A stretch of DNA of 55,814 bases from Hominifimenecus microfluidus. GTDB lineage: Bacteria > Bacillota > Clostridia > Lachnospirales > Lachnospiraceae. The notes under the pieces are model-generated. The model had not been told where the DNA came from. It ran no database searches and saw only the letters and a list, made by a program, of their open reading frames with translations. Position numbers and translations under genes: made by a program. The stretch is taken from assembly GCA_020687485.1 (NCBI GenBank), contig JAJEQR010000024.1, forward strand, positions 1-55,814, given 5' to 3'. This document shows, piece by piece, positions 1 through 7,832 of the stretch; position 1 is the stretch's first letter; every line of letters starts with the position of its first letter.

Positions 1-157
1 CTTTGTGGCGATCGCTAGCGCAGCCCTGCGCACGGAAGCCTCGCAATGTGTCCGTGTAGAAGAGGGTCGGCTTTTTCCCGGAGATTACATTGAAAGATAC
101 GTATTGTTACTTACATCGAAAAAGCAATTTATTTTCATTTCCGATATCGAGAGTAAG

Positions 158-203
158 AAAAAGCATCGAGAAAACGACTGGTTCTCTGTATTGATGCTTT
201 TTT
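158..203 (+). terminator. Rho-independent terminator, probably bidirectional
   Basis: The inverted repeat AAAAAGCATC / GATGCTTTTTT encloses a second short stem (GAGAA / TTCTC). A T-run follows on the plus strand and an A-run precedes it. It probably ends a gene that lies mostly left of the window. Bases 1-157 hold no start or domain that I can assign; one frame is open there and could be the tail of an upstream gene. Confidence 0.6.
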
Positions 204-657
204 GACTTCAAATTCCGGAATCTGTACATCACATAAGCGGAAAGGACAAATTCCCAATGCTTTTGAGCTTTTTTCAAAGTAAGTTGCTGTGCGGCAAAGT
301 TCCCTGCACGGAAGAAAGCAGAAAAGCGCTCGTGTCCGGGCACATTGCGAGGATTCCGCGCGCAGGCCCCCGCCGGAAACGCAGCACCAGTGACCGGACT
401 GAGCCTTTTCTGATGATTCCTGCAGGGAACTGCCGCAGAATTGAAGTTCCGCGAATAACCTGCTCTAAGGTAGAGCTTCGAGGAATCCCGCTGATGACTT
501 GCCCCAAGGTAGAACTTTGAGGAATTCCGCGGATAACCTGCATCAGTCTGGAACTTAGCAGTAAATATTTTGTATGAGATAGCAAAAAAGTCAAAAGTAT
601 GGTACAATAATGATTAACATTAGACTTTTTCTGAAAAGCGTTGAGAATCAAAATTTT
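204..657. other. Intergenic region, no convincing gene
   Basis: About 450 bases lie between the terminator and the ribosome binding site of the NifX-like gene. Short ORFs exist on both strands, but none has a good ribosome binding site or a recognisable domain. The only structure I see is the set of imperfect direct repeats at 443-557. A TACAAT at about 603-608 could be the -10 box of the next gene, but its -35 box is poor. Confidence 0.5.
443..557. repeat. Three imperfect tandem repeats of about 38 bp
   Basis: Units start at 443, 480 and 519. They share GA(A/G)G(A/T)(A/T)(T/C)CCGC near the left end, a TGACTTGC/TAACCTGC core, and (T/C)(A/G)GAACTT or a close variant at the right end. They are non-coding and lie about 100 bp upstream of the NifX-like gene. 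Function unknown; they could be regulator sites or a decayed small repeat element. Confidence 0.55.
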
Positions 658-670
658 AAGGAGAAATGAT

Positions 671-1090
671 ATGCGTATTGCAGTAACTTATCAGGATGGG
701 AAGGTATTTCCTCATTTCGGGCATACCGAGCAGTTTAAGCTCTATGAAGTGGAAAATAATCAGGTGATTCGGAGTATGGTGATTCCTTCGACAGGCTTTG
801 GCCATGGCGCGTTGGCGGATTTCCTGAAGCAGGCAGGCGTGCAGCTGGTGATCTGCGGTGGCATTGGCGGAGGCGCGATTGCGGCTCTGAATGCAGCCGG
901 GATTCTCTTAAAGGCAGGTGTTGGCGGAGAAGCTGACCTGGCAGTGCAGCATTTCCTGGAGGGAAAGCTTCCGGATGTGGTTCCGGTGTGCAGTCATCAT
1001 GCGGAGGGACACAGTTGTGGAAACCACGGGGAAGACGGCAGCTGCGGTCACCATGGAACGGATGGCAGTTGTGGAGAACATTGTCACTAA
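671..1090 (+). CDS. NifX/NifB-like (dinitrogenase iron-molybdenum cofactor family) protein with His/Cys-rich tail
   Basis: A 139-residue protein. The start at 671 follows AAGGAG with good spacing; a longer frame from 641 lacks a ribosome binding site. Residues 1-105 match the small Nif-Mo-Co-binding fold: an N-terminal VTYQDGKVFPHFGHTEQF motif, a glycine-rich VICGGIGGGA turn, and the usual ALNAAGI segment. The last 30 residues are unusual, with repeated CGHHG and CGNHG units that should bind metal ions. No nitrogenase genes are nearby, so a nitrogen-fixation role is not implied. In anaerobes such proteins are commonly linked to iron-sulfur or metal handling. The gene is monocistronic here, convergent with the regulator downstream. 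Confidence 0.8.
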   Translation: MRIAVTYQDGKVFPHFGHTEQFKLYEVENNQVIRSMVIPSTGFGHGALADFLKQAGVQLVICGGIGGGAIAALNAAGILLKAGVGGEADLAVQHFLEGKLPDVVPVCSHHAEGHSCGNHGEDGSCGHHGTDGSCGEHCH

Positions 1091-1149
1091 ATAAGTATAG
1101 TAGCTCTTATTAGGCAGGAATTGTCAGATCATGCTGGTTTCTGCAAATA

Positions 1150-2679
1150 TCATAGAATTTCAGGAAAGAGGTCGAGAATCTTGTAAGAGAGCATCAGATG
1201 CTCCGTTGTATCCGGTGTCTCTCTGCTGATTCCGGCGATCTCGTAGAATTTCTTCAGTCGGTAATCCATCGTATTCCGGTGGATATTGAGGTGTTGTGCG
1301 GCTGCGGTTGCGCTGCCGAGTTCCAGTGTCAGGCGTCTGGACAGAGCAAATTCTGTGTGATATTCTCTGTCATACCGGTAGACGGCGATCAGCTGCGGCA
1401 TGCAGTAATCGCGGATGTTGTCCGCAGCAGCAAGCTGCAGGATCGCGTAATACATGGCATAGCGATCAAAATAATGGATGGAATCTTCCGGGTGGAGCTT
1501 TTTTCCCAGACTCAGAATGGATCGTGTCTGCTTATAGCGGTGTGGGTATTCCAGAATCTGATCGAATTCATTGCTGATGGTGGCGTGCAGGCGATATTTC
1601 TGCAGGAAAGGCATTAGCTGTCTGGCTGCCGGGGCGAATTTCTTCCGGTCGAAGAGCAGGATCAGCTGGTGATTTCGTTCCAGAATTCTGGCATCCGGGA
1701 ACATGAGGGACAGATGATTCTTATATGCCATGATAGCCTGGCAGCTTTCTTCCTGGGTGCGGATTTCGTCGATGACGGCAATCCGGAAATGATGGGTCAG
1801 CTTCCAACCGAATCCGGCAGCTCGCTCCCGAAAGAGTTCTTCCGTGTAGGCATGATCCGGCTCCATCAGTTCTGCCAGCAGGCTTTCCGCGTGGCTGGTG
1901 TTCGGCAGAATATTCTCTTTCTCCAGGAGTACAGTCAGAGCGCCAGCGAGAAAGTCCATGATCTCGATATCACCGTCCTGAAATGGCTGATTGTAGGCGG
2001 CAGCCAGAAACCATCCAAAATATTGATGACGAATCATCAGTCGGCAGATCAGCCGGCTGCTTTTTTTCGTGGAGGCAAGCAGAAAGGTCTGAGGGGTGCG
2101 CCGGATCATTTCAAGTACAGAATCATAATCGTATTTTTTGAATAAGTCAGCTGTTACATAACCGAGCTGAAAGACGCTGTTCAGAATCTCGTCGTCCACG
2201 CGCATGGTATCAAGAGAGGAATGTGCCAGCATTCGTGTCGTAAAATCCTGGAGCAGGATCGGGTTCCCAAGCAGATGAGAAGCGATTTCAAGGAGCTCTG
2301 TGATGGAGGTACAGTCGAAAAGCGCGTGACTCAAGGTAATCTTTGCGTCTGTAACCCGGTTGGAGGTGGACTGAAGCTTTATCAGGCGAACATACAGGTC
2401 TGCTTCGGCGATATCGGAAGTACAGAGAATATAATTGGAAGGCCAGATGACCTGTGACAGATCCTCCTGATCTTTTATGAGAAGAAAGAGGGAATCTGAG
2501 CCATAGCAGCGCAGCGCTGTATAGTTGCTGAGCAGAGAAATATAGAGCGTATCGTCAGCGAACGAGGAGGATGCCATGGACAGCTTACAGACCTGGCGAA
2601 TCCGGATGGCATCGTTCGTGATTTCGGTCCTGATGACGGAAGTCGGAGAAAGTGATTCGAAAATCTGTGATAACTTCAT
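1150..2679 (-). CDS. PucR-family transcriptional regulator
   Basis: About 509 residues from the chosen ATG at 2679, which has an AGGTG-like site 7 bases upstream; ATG 2685 is an alternative. The frame is open further upstream but runs through AT-rich intergenic DNA. The C-terminus is a CdaR/PucR helix-turn-helix: LELGSATAAAQHLNIHRNTM and then DYRLKKFYEIAGI. The long N-terminal region looks like the ligand-sensing part seen in PucR/CdaR regulators. Family members usually activate catabolic genes in response to a substrate. It is divergent from the membrane-protein/amidohydrolase operon starting at 3019, with repeated motifs in the gap, so that operon is its probable target. Confidence 0.8.
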   Translation of the reverse strand: MKLSQIFESLSPTSVIRTEITNDAIRIRQVCKLSMASSSFADDTLYISLLSNYTALRCYGSDSLFLLIKDQEDLSQVIWPSNYILCTSDIAEADLYVRLIKLQSTSNRVTDAKITLSHALFDCTSITELLEIASHLLGNPILLQDFTTRMLAHSSLDTMRVDDEILNSVFQLGYVTADLFKKYDYDSVLEMIRRTPQTFLLASTKKSSRLICRLMIRHQYFGWFLAAAYNQPFQDGDIEIMDFLAGALTVLLEKENILPNTSHAESLLAELMEPDHAYTEELFRERAAGFGWKLTHHFRIAVIDEIRTQEESCQAIMAYKNHLSLMFPDARILERNHQLILLFDRKKFAPAARQLMPFLQKYRLHATISNEFDQILEYPHRYKQTRSILSLGKKLHPEDSIHYFDRYAMYYAILQLAAADNIRDYCMPQLIAVYRYDREYHTEFALSRRLTLELGSATAAAQHLNIHRNTMDYRLKKFYEIAGISRETPDTTEHLMLSYKILDLFPEIL

Positions 2680-2883
2680 AATCATGCACCTGCCAAACTG
2701 TGAAAAATTTACTATCTTTTTCCAAAAAATACACACTCTAAATTTTATTTTAACAAATAGTGAGAAAAAATCAAGCGAAAAGTATTGTGAATCTTTCACA
2801 AAAAGGCAGGTCCTTTTTTGAGAATTTTTCACGATGCCTGGAAGTATGAAATAGAGTATGCTAGTTGTATCTGAAGGACGTCC

Positions 2884-2947
2884 GAAGGGAAAACACATTT
2901 AAGGAAAAACGTATTTGAGGGAAAACACATTCGAGGGGAACACATCC
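2884..2947. repeat. Four ~16-bp tandem repeats in the regulator/operon gap
   Basis: Imperfect units of about 16 bp (GAAGGGAAAACACATTT, AAGGAAAAACGTATTT, GAGGGAAAACACATTC, GAGGGGAACACATCC) lie head to tail between the PucR-like gene and the operon beginning at 3019. They end about 70 bp before the first ATG. The spacing is about one and a half helical turns. They could be operator sites for the regulator or part of the transcribed leader. Confidence 0.6.
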
Positions 2948-3018
2948 GAACGGAAGTAAAGGACGAAAATATTCGGACGGAATCATCCGGGAGGAAAGCG
3001 CGAAAAGGAGGAAACACT

Positions 3019-3729
3019 ATGGATTATCAAAGTCTGATCAACAGTTCTGCGTTGACCATTTTTGTAGCAGTTGTTCTTTTGCTTGTTACCACTGTGTGCG
3101 TGATTTACCTGCGCAACGGATGGAATGAGGCGAAGCGCCTGGGAGTTACGACGGCGGAGATGAAGAAGATTGTACTGAACTGTATCGGTATCAGTCTGGT
3201 ACCGTCGATTCCGATTGTTCTGAGCGTTATCGTTATGGCTCCGGTGCTGGGCGTTGCCCTTCCATGGCTGAGAACTTCCGTTATCGGTTCCGCGAACAAT
3301 GAGCTGATCTCGGCGACGATGGCTGCTTCCGCAACCGGCGTGGAATTTACTACGACAGATATGACGCCGCAGGCATGGATTAATGCCGCCTGGGCGATGA
3401 CGCTTGGCTGCTCGGTTGCGCTTCCGATCGTACTGGTTGTTCTGAAGCCTGTCTGTAAGACATATGACGTCTTCCGCAAGAAAGACAGCCGCTGGATCAG
3501 TATCTTCAGTCTGTGTGCATTGGTAACGGTAATCGCGGCATTTTCGATTAACAGTGGCAAGAAGGGCATTATTCCGAGTGCGGTAATTATCGGCTGCTTT
3601 ATTTTCTCATATCTCTGCAATCTGGCAGCGAAGAATCCGAAGCTGAAATGGCTGAAGGATTATGCATTCCCGCTCACTATACTTTTCGGTCTGGTACTGT
3701 CGATGATTATTACGCCGTTCTTATCTTAA
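3019..3729 (+). CDS. DUF5058-like integral membrane protein
   Basis: A 236-residue protein with about six hydrophobic segments, starting after a strong AAAGGAGG site. It resembles the DUF5058 membrane family, which I recall from clostridial catabolic clusters; no reaction is known to me. It forms a tight pair (20-bp gap) with the next membrane protein, followed by a metal-dependent amidohydrolase. A reasonable inference is that the two membrane proteins form one transporter for the amidohydrolase substrate. No ATPase or binding protein is present, so secondary transport is more likely than ABC transport. Confidence 0.65.
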   Translation: MDYQSLINSSALTIFVAVVLLLVTTVCVIYLRNGWNEAKRLGVTTAEMKKIVLNCIGISLVPSIPIVLSVIVMAPVLGVALPWLRTSVIGSANNELISATMAASATGVEFTTTDMTPQAWINAAWAMTLGCSVALPIVLVVLKPVCKTYDVFRKKDSRWISIFSLCALVTVIAAFSINSGKKGIIPSAVIIGCFIFSYLCNLAAKNPKLKWLKDYAFPLTILFGLVLSMIITPFLS

Positions 3730-3749
3730 GGAAAAGGAGGACATGAAAT

Positions 3750-4400
3750 ATGAGCAGTTTTGAGATTAAGATGCACCGTGATGGCAGAATTTATGGATGG
3801 TCTATGCTGTTGGCGATCTGTGCGTTCCCGTTATTTGCTTCGATTAAATACAACATCTGGCCGAACTTCGGCGCGATCTGGCCGGGTGTTCTGACCATGT
3901 GGATTCTGATGGCTTCCTACGTATTGAGCGAGATGATCGCTTTCCCGCCGATTCTTGGTCCCGGAAGCCTGTACCTGACCTATATCACCGGCAATCTGCA
4001 GAATCAGAAGATTCCCTGTGCGCTCTCCGCTATGAGTATTGCCGGAATTGAAGCCGGTACAGAAAAGGCAAACGCGGTATCCGTAATCGCAGTTGCAGTA
4101 TCCAGTATTACGACTACCGTGATTATTGCTCTTGGTATTCTGCTGATGACTCCGCTGACGCCGGTACTGAATTCTCCTGTTCTCGCTCCGGCATTTAACA
4201 ACGTGGTTCCTGCTATTTTCGGCGCGCTGGCCGGATTATGGCTCTTGAAGGAAATTAAGGTATCGCTCGTGTCCGTAGTTGTATGTCTGATTGCGATTCT
4301 GGTGCTGAAGATTGATCTGCAGTGGGTACTGTTGGGCGGTATCGCAGCGACGATTATTATTGCAAGACTGATGTATAGCAAGGGCATGCTGAAGGAGTAA
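3750..4400 (+). CDS. Uncharacterised membrane protein, probable partner of the DUF5058-like protein
   Basis: A 216-residue protein with five to six membrane segments after a charged N-terminus of about 14 residues. An AAGGAGG site precedes the ATG. The motif FPPILGPGSLYLTYITGNLQNQ between the second and third segments is rich in Pro, Gly and Asn, as expected for a substrate-path loop. I do not recognise a named family. Its position between the DUF5058-like gene and the amidohydrolase, in the same direction with short gaps, suggests one operon and a shared transport function. Confidence 0.6.
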   Translation: MSSFEIKMHRDGRIYGWSMLLAICAFPLFASIKYNIWPNFGAIWPGVLTMWILMASYVLSEMIAFPPILGPGSLYLTYITGNLQNQKIPCALSAMSIAGIEAGTEKANAVSVIAVAVSSITTTVIIALGILLMTPLTPVLNSPVLAPAFNNVVPAIFGALAGLWLLKEIKVSLVSVVVCLIAILVLKIDLQWVLLGGIAATIIIARLMYSKGMLKE

Positions 4401-4492
4401 TGGACGGAAGCTGTGGGATAACACAGCGATGCGTTTCCATCATAGGAGTGGTGGATTACGTATCGGAGAGTCTGGTTAAGGAGGATAGATAG

Positions 4493-5683
4493 ATGGGATC
4501 GGTTTTATTTAAGAAGATAAATGTAGTTGACGTGCGTCAGCAGAGGATTCTTCCCAGCATGGATGTCCTTGTGGAAGGAAAGAAGATTGCAGTCATCGCG
4601 GAACATATCGCAGAGACGGCGGATCGCGTTATCGACGGAGAGGGACTGTATTTGACGCCCGGCATCATTGATCTGCATGTACACAGCACTTGGGACGGCA
4701 GCGCAATCTCCGAGGATCTGGATGAGATGTACGGTCCGTATCAGGCATTTCTGCGGAGTGTGCAGAATGTGGAAGAATCCCTGAAGAAGGGCGTGACGAC
4801 GATTCGTGAAGTGGGAAGCCCGAAGGATCTTTCTGTAGAGACGGCCTGGGCGGTCGAGCGCGGATATATAAAAGGCAGCCGCGTGATCCCGTGCGGATCG
4901 GCGATCCAGAGCGTGTACGGTCATGTTCCTTCGATCGGTACGATTGCCAATACGAAGGATGAGCTTCTGGTTGCGATTCGCGAGAAGAAAGCGCTCTTTG
5001 TAAAGAAGGGCATCCGCTGCCAGTGGATTAAGATTATGGATACTGGTGGAGCTGCCGGTTTGGAGGACATCGGACCGAGCATGTACGACCAGGATCAGCT
5101 GCAGTTTATCGTGCATGAGGCGCATCGACTGCATATGAAGATAGCCGTTCATGCGGTTTCCCGCGACGGCATTATCGAATGTATTAAGGCCGGCATCGAT
5201 ACGATCGAGCATGGGCCGGATATTCCGGATGAATACCTGGATGTGATGAAGGAGAAGGGACTGACTCTGGTTCCGACGCTGGCAATCTACAAGATCCTCA
5301 GCGAAGGTGTGGGCGTGCTCAGTGATTTTATGGTAGAGCGCTCGCTGAAGGTGACGAATCAGCAGCGGGATACGTTCGGCAGAGCCAGAGCGAAGGGCGT
5401 GCGCATCGCTCTCGGCACGGACGCCGGTTCGCCGCTGTTCGGCCCTCATCCGGTGGTATTCAAGGAGATGCACATGATGAACCTCTACGGCATGTCGAAG
5501 GAGGAAGTTGTCACCAGTGCGACTCTGACTGCAGCCGAAGTGCTTGGTATGGAGCACGAGATCGGTTCTGTTGAACCGGGAAAGCTGGCGGATCTGCTGG
5601 TTCTGGAGACAAATCCCTATGAAGATCTGGATGCCTTCACGAAGCATCTGGTGAGTGTATATAAAGAAGGAAAGCTTGTTTAG
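4493..5683 (+). CDS. Metal-dependent amidohydrolase
   Basis: A 396-residue protein of the amidohydrolase superfamily, imidazolonepropionase/Xaa-Pro dipeptidase-like subgroup. Visible metal ligands are the HVHS motif in GIIDLHVHS (about residue 63), a lysine in the QWIKIMDTGG segment, His in KIAVHAV and TIEHG, and Asp in LGTDAGSP near the C-terminal part of the barrel. Length is normal. The substrate cannot be read from sequence; this subgroup hydrolyses cyclic amides and dipeptides. It is the only enzyme in the operon, so the upstream membrane proteins probably import its substrate under control of the divergent PucR-like regulator. Confidence 0.82.
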   Translation: MGSVLFKKINVVDVRQQRILPSMDVLVEGKKIAVIAEHIAETADRVIDGEGLYLTPGIIDLHVHSTWDGSAISEDLDEMYGPYQAFLRSVQNVEESLKKGVTTIREVGSPKDLSVETAWAVERGYIKGSRVIPCGSAIQSVYGHVPSIGTIANTKDELLVAIREKKALFVKKGIRCQWIKIMDTGGAAGLEDIGPSMYDQDQLQFIVHEAHRLHMKIAVHAVSRDGIIECIKAGIDTIEHGPDIPDEYLDVMKEKGLTLVPTLAIYKILSEGVGVLSDFMVERSLKVTNQQRDTFGRARAKGVRIALGTDAGSPLFGPHPVVFKEMHMMNLYGMSKEEVVTSATLTAAEVLGMEHEIGSVEPGKLADLLVLETNPYEDLDAFTKHLVSVYKEGKLV

Positions 5684-5725
5684 CTGCCCTGTTATAGGCA
5701 AGAAACATAAGCCATACCCCCATAA

Positions 5726-5765
5726 AGAGAGGCTTCCATCCTGCACAGGTGGGAGCCTCTTCTTC
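5726..5765. terminator. Terminator between convergent genes
   Basis: The stem AGAGGCTTCCA / TGGGAGCCTCT is followed by a T/C-rich run. It lies between the plus-strand amidohydrolase and the minus-strand threonine aldolase and probably serves the former. Confidence 0.7.
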
Positions 5766-5792
5766 TAATGTTGTGTACATGCTTTTGTATGT

Positions 5793-6836
5793 TTATTTCG
5801 CTGATAGTGAGCGGATGTCCTGACACAGCGCATCCACGTTCTCCGGGCGGGTTGCCCAGCTGGTGCAGAAGCGAATGGCACTGTGCGAATTGTCAATCCG
5901 TTCCTGATAGCAGTACATGTATTTCCGGGAAAGCTTCTCACACAGATCGTCCGGCAGAATCGGGAAGACCTGATTTGTGTGACTTCTGGCCAGGAAGGAG
6001 AAGCCACATTCCTGCAGGGTATTGCGGATCTGTTCCGCCAGCTGATCGGCATGCTTTCCCAGCTTCCAGTAAAGCCCATCCTCGAACAGGGTCTGGAACT
6101 GGATGCCGAGCAGGCGCCCTTTCGCCAGCATACCGCCGTGCCGCTTGATCATATAGCGGAAATCCTGATTCAACGTCTTATTCGTGATCACAACTGCTTC
6201 GCCGAAGAGCGCTCCCATCTTGGTTCCTCCGGCATAGAAGACATCGCAGTGCGCAGCAAGAAATTCCGGCGTGATATCGCAGTCAGAAGCCATCAGACCG
6301 TATCCCAGACGGGCGCCGTCAACGAAAAGATACATATGAAACTCTTCGCAGACCTGATACAGCGCTTCCAGTTCTGCTTTCGTGTACAGAGTTCCAAGCT
6401 CCGTCGGCAGGGAAATATATACCATGCCGGGCTGAACCTCATGCTCACGGTCGCTGTTGGCGTAGTGCGCGCGGCAGTAATGGGATACCTGTGCGGCTGT
6501 GATCTTTCCCATGGATGTGGGCATCGCAAGAACCTTGTGGGAGGTAGCTTCTATCGCTCCGGTCTCATGGACAAAAATGTGACCGGTACTCGCGCAGATT
6601 ACGCCTTGATAAGGCTTTAATGCGGCGGCAATCACCGTGGCGTTCGCCTGTGTACCGCCGACCAGAAAATGTACGCCGGCGTCCGGAACGCCGAAAACAC
6701 GGCGGATCGTATTGCGAGCTTCCTCGCAATAGTCGTCGCAGCCGTAGCCGATGGTCTGCTCATAATTTGTCTCTGTCAGGCGCTTCAGGATCGACTCGTG
6801 AGCGCCTTCTGTATAATCGCACTGAAACTGGATCAT
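5793..6836 (-). CDS. ltaE: Low-specificity L-threonine aldolase
   Basis: A 347-residue fold-type I PLP enzyme. It should cleave L-threonine or L-allo-threonine to glycine and acetaldehyde. The N-terminal segment FQCDYTEGAHESIL replaces the usual SDT start of the family. VGGTQANATVIAA is the PLP phosphate loop. GHIFVHETGAIE supplies the conserved His. VDGARLGYGL is the Asp-Gly-Ala-Arg motif, and YAGGTKMGALFGEAV holds the PLP lysine. Transcribed alone on the minus strand; the next minus-strand gene starts more than 700 bp upstream. Confidence 0.88.
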   Translation of the reverse strand: MIQFQCDYTEGAHESILKRLTETNYEQTIGYGCDDYCEEARNTIRRVFGVPDAGVHFLVGGTQANATVIAAALKPYQGVICASTGHIFVHETGAIEATSHKVLAMPTSMGKITAAQVSHYCRAHYANSDREHEVQPGMVYISLPTELGTLYTKAELEALYQVCEEFHMYLFVDGARLGYGLMASDCDITPEFLAAHCDVFYAGGTKMGALFGEAVVITNKTLNQDFRYMIKRHGGMLAKGRLLGIQFQTLFEDGLYWKLGKHADQLAEQIRNTLQECGFSFLARSHTNQVFPILPDDLCEKLSRKYMYCYQERIDNSHSAIRFCTSWATRPENVDALCQDIRSLSAK

Positions 6837-6906
6837 GGTTGATATATTTTCCTTTCTTTGAATTCGTTCATACGAGCATGACTCATTCGTGTCTGCCGTA
6901 CAGGCT

Positions 6907-7593
6907 TTATATTACAAATTTATACCCCAACCCCCACACGGTTACAATATATTGCGGGGTCTTGGGGTTATCTTCAATTTTATTTCTCAGATGGTTGATA
7001 TGCACCATAATGGTATTGTCGTCCACTTCCCAGTCGCCCCAGATCTGCTGGTACAGCTGTTCCTTCGAGAAAACCTGTCCGATATGCTCCAGGAAGAAGG
7101 AGATCATCATGGTTTCTTTGGAAGAAAGCGGGATTTCCTTCCCGTCCTTCCTTAATTTCAGCGTTGTCTTGTCGAATTGGAAGGGCCCTGCCTTTGCCAC
7201 CGAGGAAGACAAACTGCTGCTCTGCTTGTTGCGGCGGATCATGGCTTTCACTTTGGCTCCCAGGACAACTGGATTGAACGGCTTGGTAATATAATCATCC
7301 GCGCCCAGCTCCAGACCGTAGAGCGTATCATAATCCTCATTTCTTCCGCTTACGATAATGACCGGTGTGGAGATATTGCGCTGGCGGATCGCCTCCAGAA
7401 AATGAAACCCATCTATGCCGCCCATATTAATATCGAGAAGGATCAGGTCAAAGGTGTGAGCGCGCACCTGATCCAGAGCGGCTTCGCCGCTTCCAACGAC
7501 AGATGGAATTAGCTGATTGCTGGTCATTACTTTTTCTAATAATCTCTGAACGGTAGGATCATCGTCGATGATCAGTACGTGTTCTTCTGCCAT
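6907..7593 (-). CDS. OmpR-family response regulator
   Basis: A 228-residue protein. The receiver domain (1-120) has the acidic pair near DDDP, phosphoacceptor Asp in LILLDINMGG and the conserved lysine in YITKPFNP. The C-terminal 100 residues form an OmpR winged helix, ending with VTVWGLGYKFVI. The gene is divergent from a membrane histidine kinase at 7833 that would be its partner. A citrate-type transporter follows the kinase, so this pair probably controls uptake of a carboxylate. Divergent rather than co-directional placement of the two components is uncommon. Confidence 0.85.
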   Translation of the reverse strand: MAEEHVLIIDDDPTVQRLLEKVMTSNQLIPSVVGSGEAALDQVRAHTFDLILLDINMGGIDGFHFLEAIRQRNISTPVIIVSGRNEDYDTLYGLELGADDYITKPFNPVVLGAKVKAMIRRNKQSSSLSSSVAKAGPFQFDKTTLKLRKDGKEIPLSSKETMMISFFLEHIGQVFSKEQLYQQIWGDWEVDDNTIMVHINHLRNKIEDNPKTPQYIVTVWGLGYKFVI

Positions 7594-7732
7594 GGAAATG
7601 AAAGTCCCCTTTCTATAATTTGCAATATTGCTGCCATGTCAGTCTTGGATATCATTCATACATATAATAAGGAAAAATGAAGAAAAACGCAAGCAAAATT
7701 GACAGCATTTCGGGGATGCTATAGAATAAATT

Positions 7733-7824
7733 GTAACTATTCAAAGCCACGAAATCGAGCGGAAGCTCTGAATAGTTGCAATTTCTTAAAGATATTTAAG
7801 ATTACTTCAGAAATATTTAAGATA
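7733..7824. promoter_or_regulatory. Inverted and direct repeats upstream of the histidine kinase
   Basis: Two signals are visible. One is an inverted repeat, AACTATTCA near 7735 with TGAATAGTT near 7770. The other is a direct repeat ATATTTAAGAT at about 7792 and 7813, 21 bp apart (two helical turns). OmpR-type regulators often bind direct repeats on one face of the helix, so the direct repeat is a candidate site for the divergent response regulator. The binding is inferred. Confidence 0.45.
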
Positions 7825-7832
7825 CCGGGGGT

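Noticed and set aside
4505..5746. Long antisense ORF opposite the amidohydrolase
   Set aside because: No ribosome binding site or family motif; the plus-strand gene has all catalytic residues.
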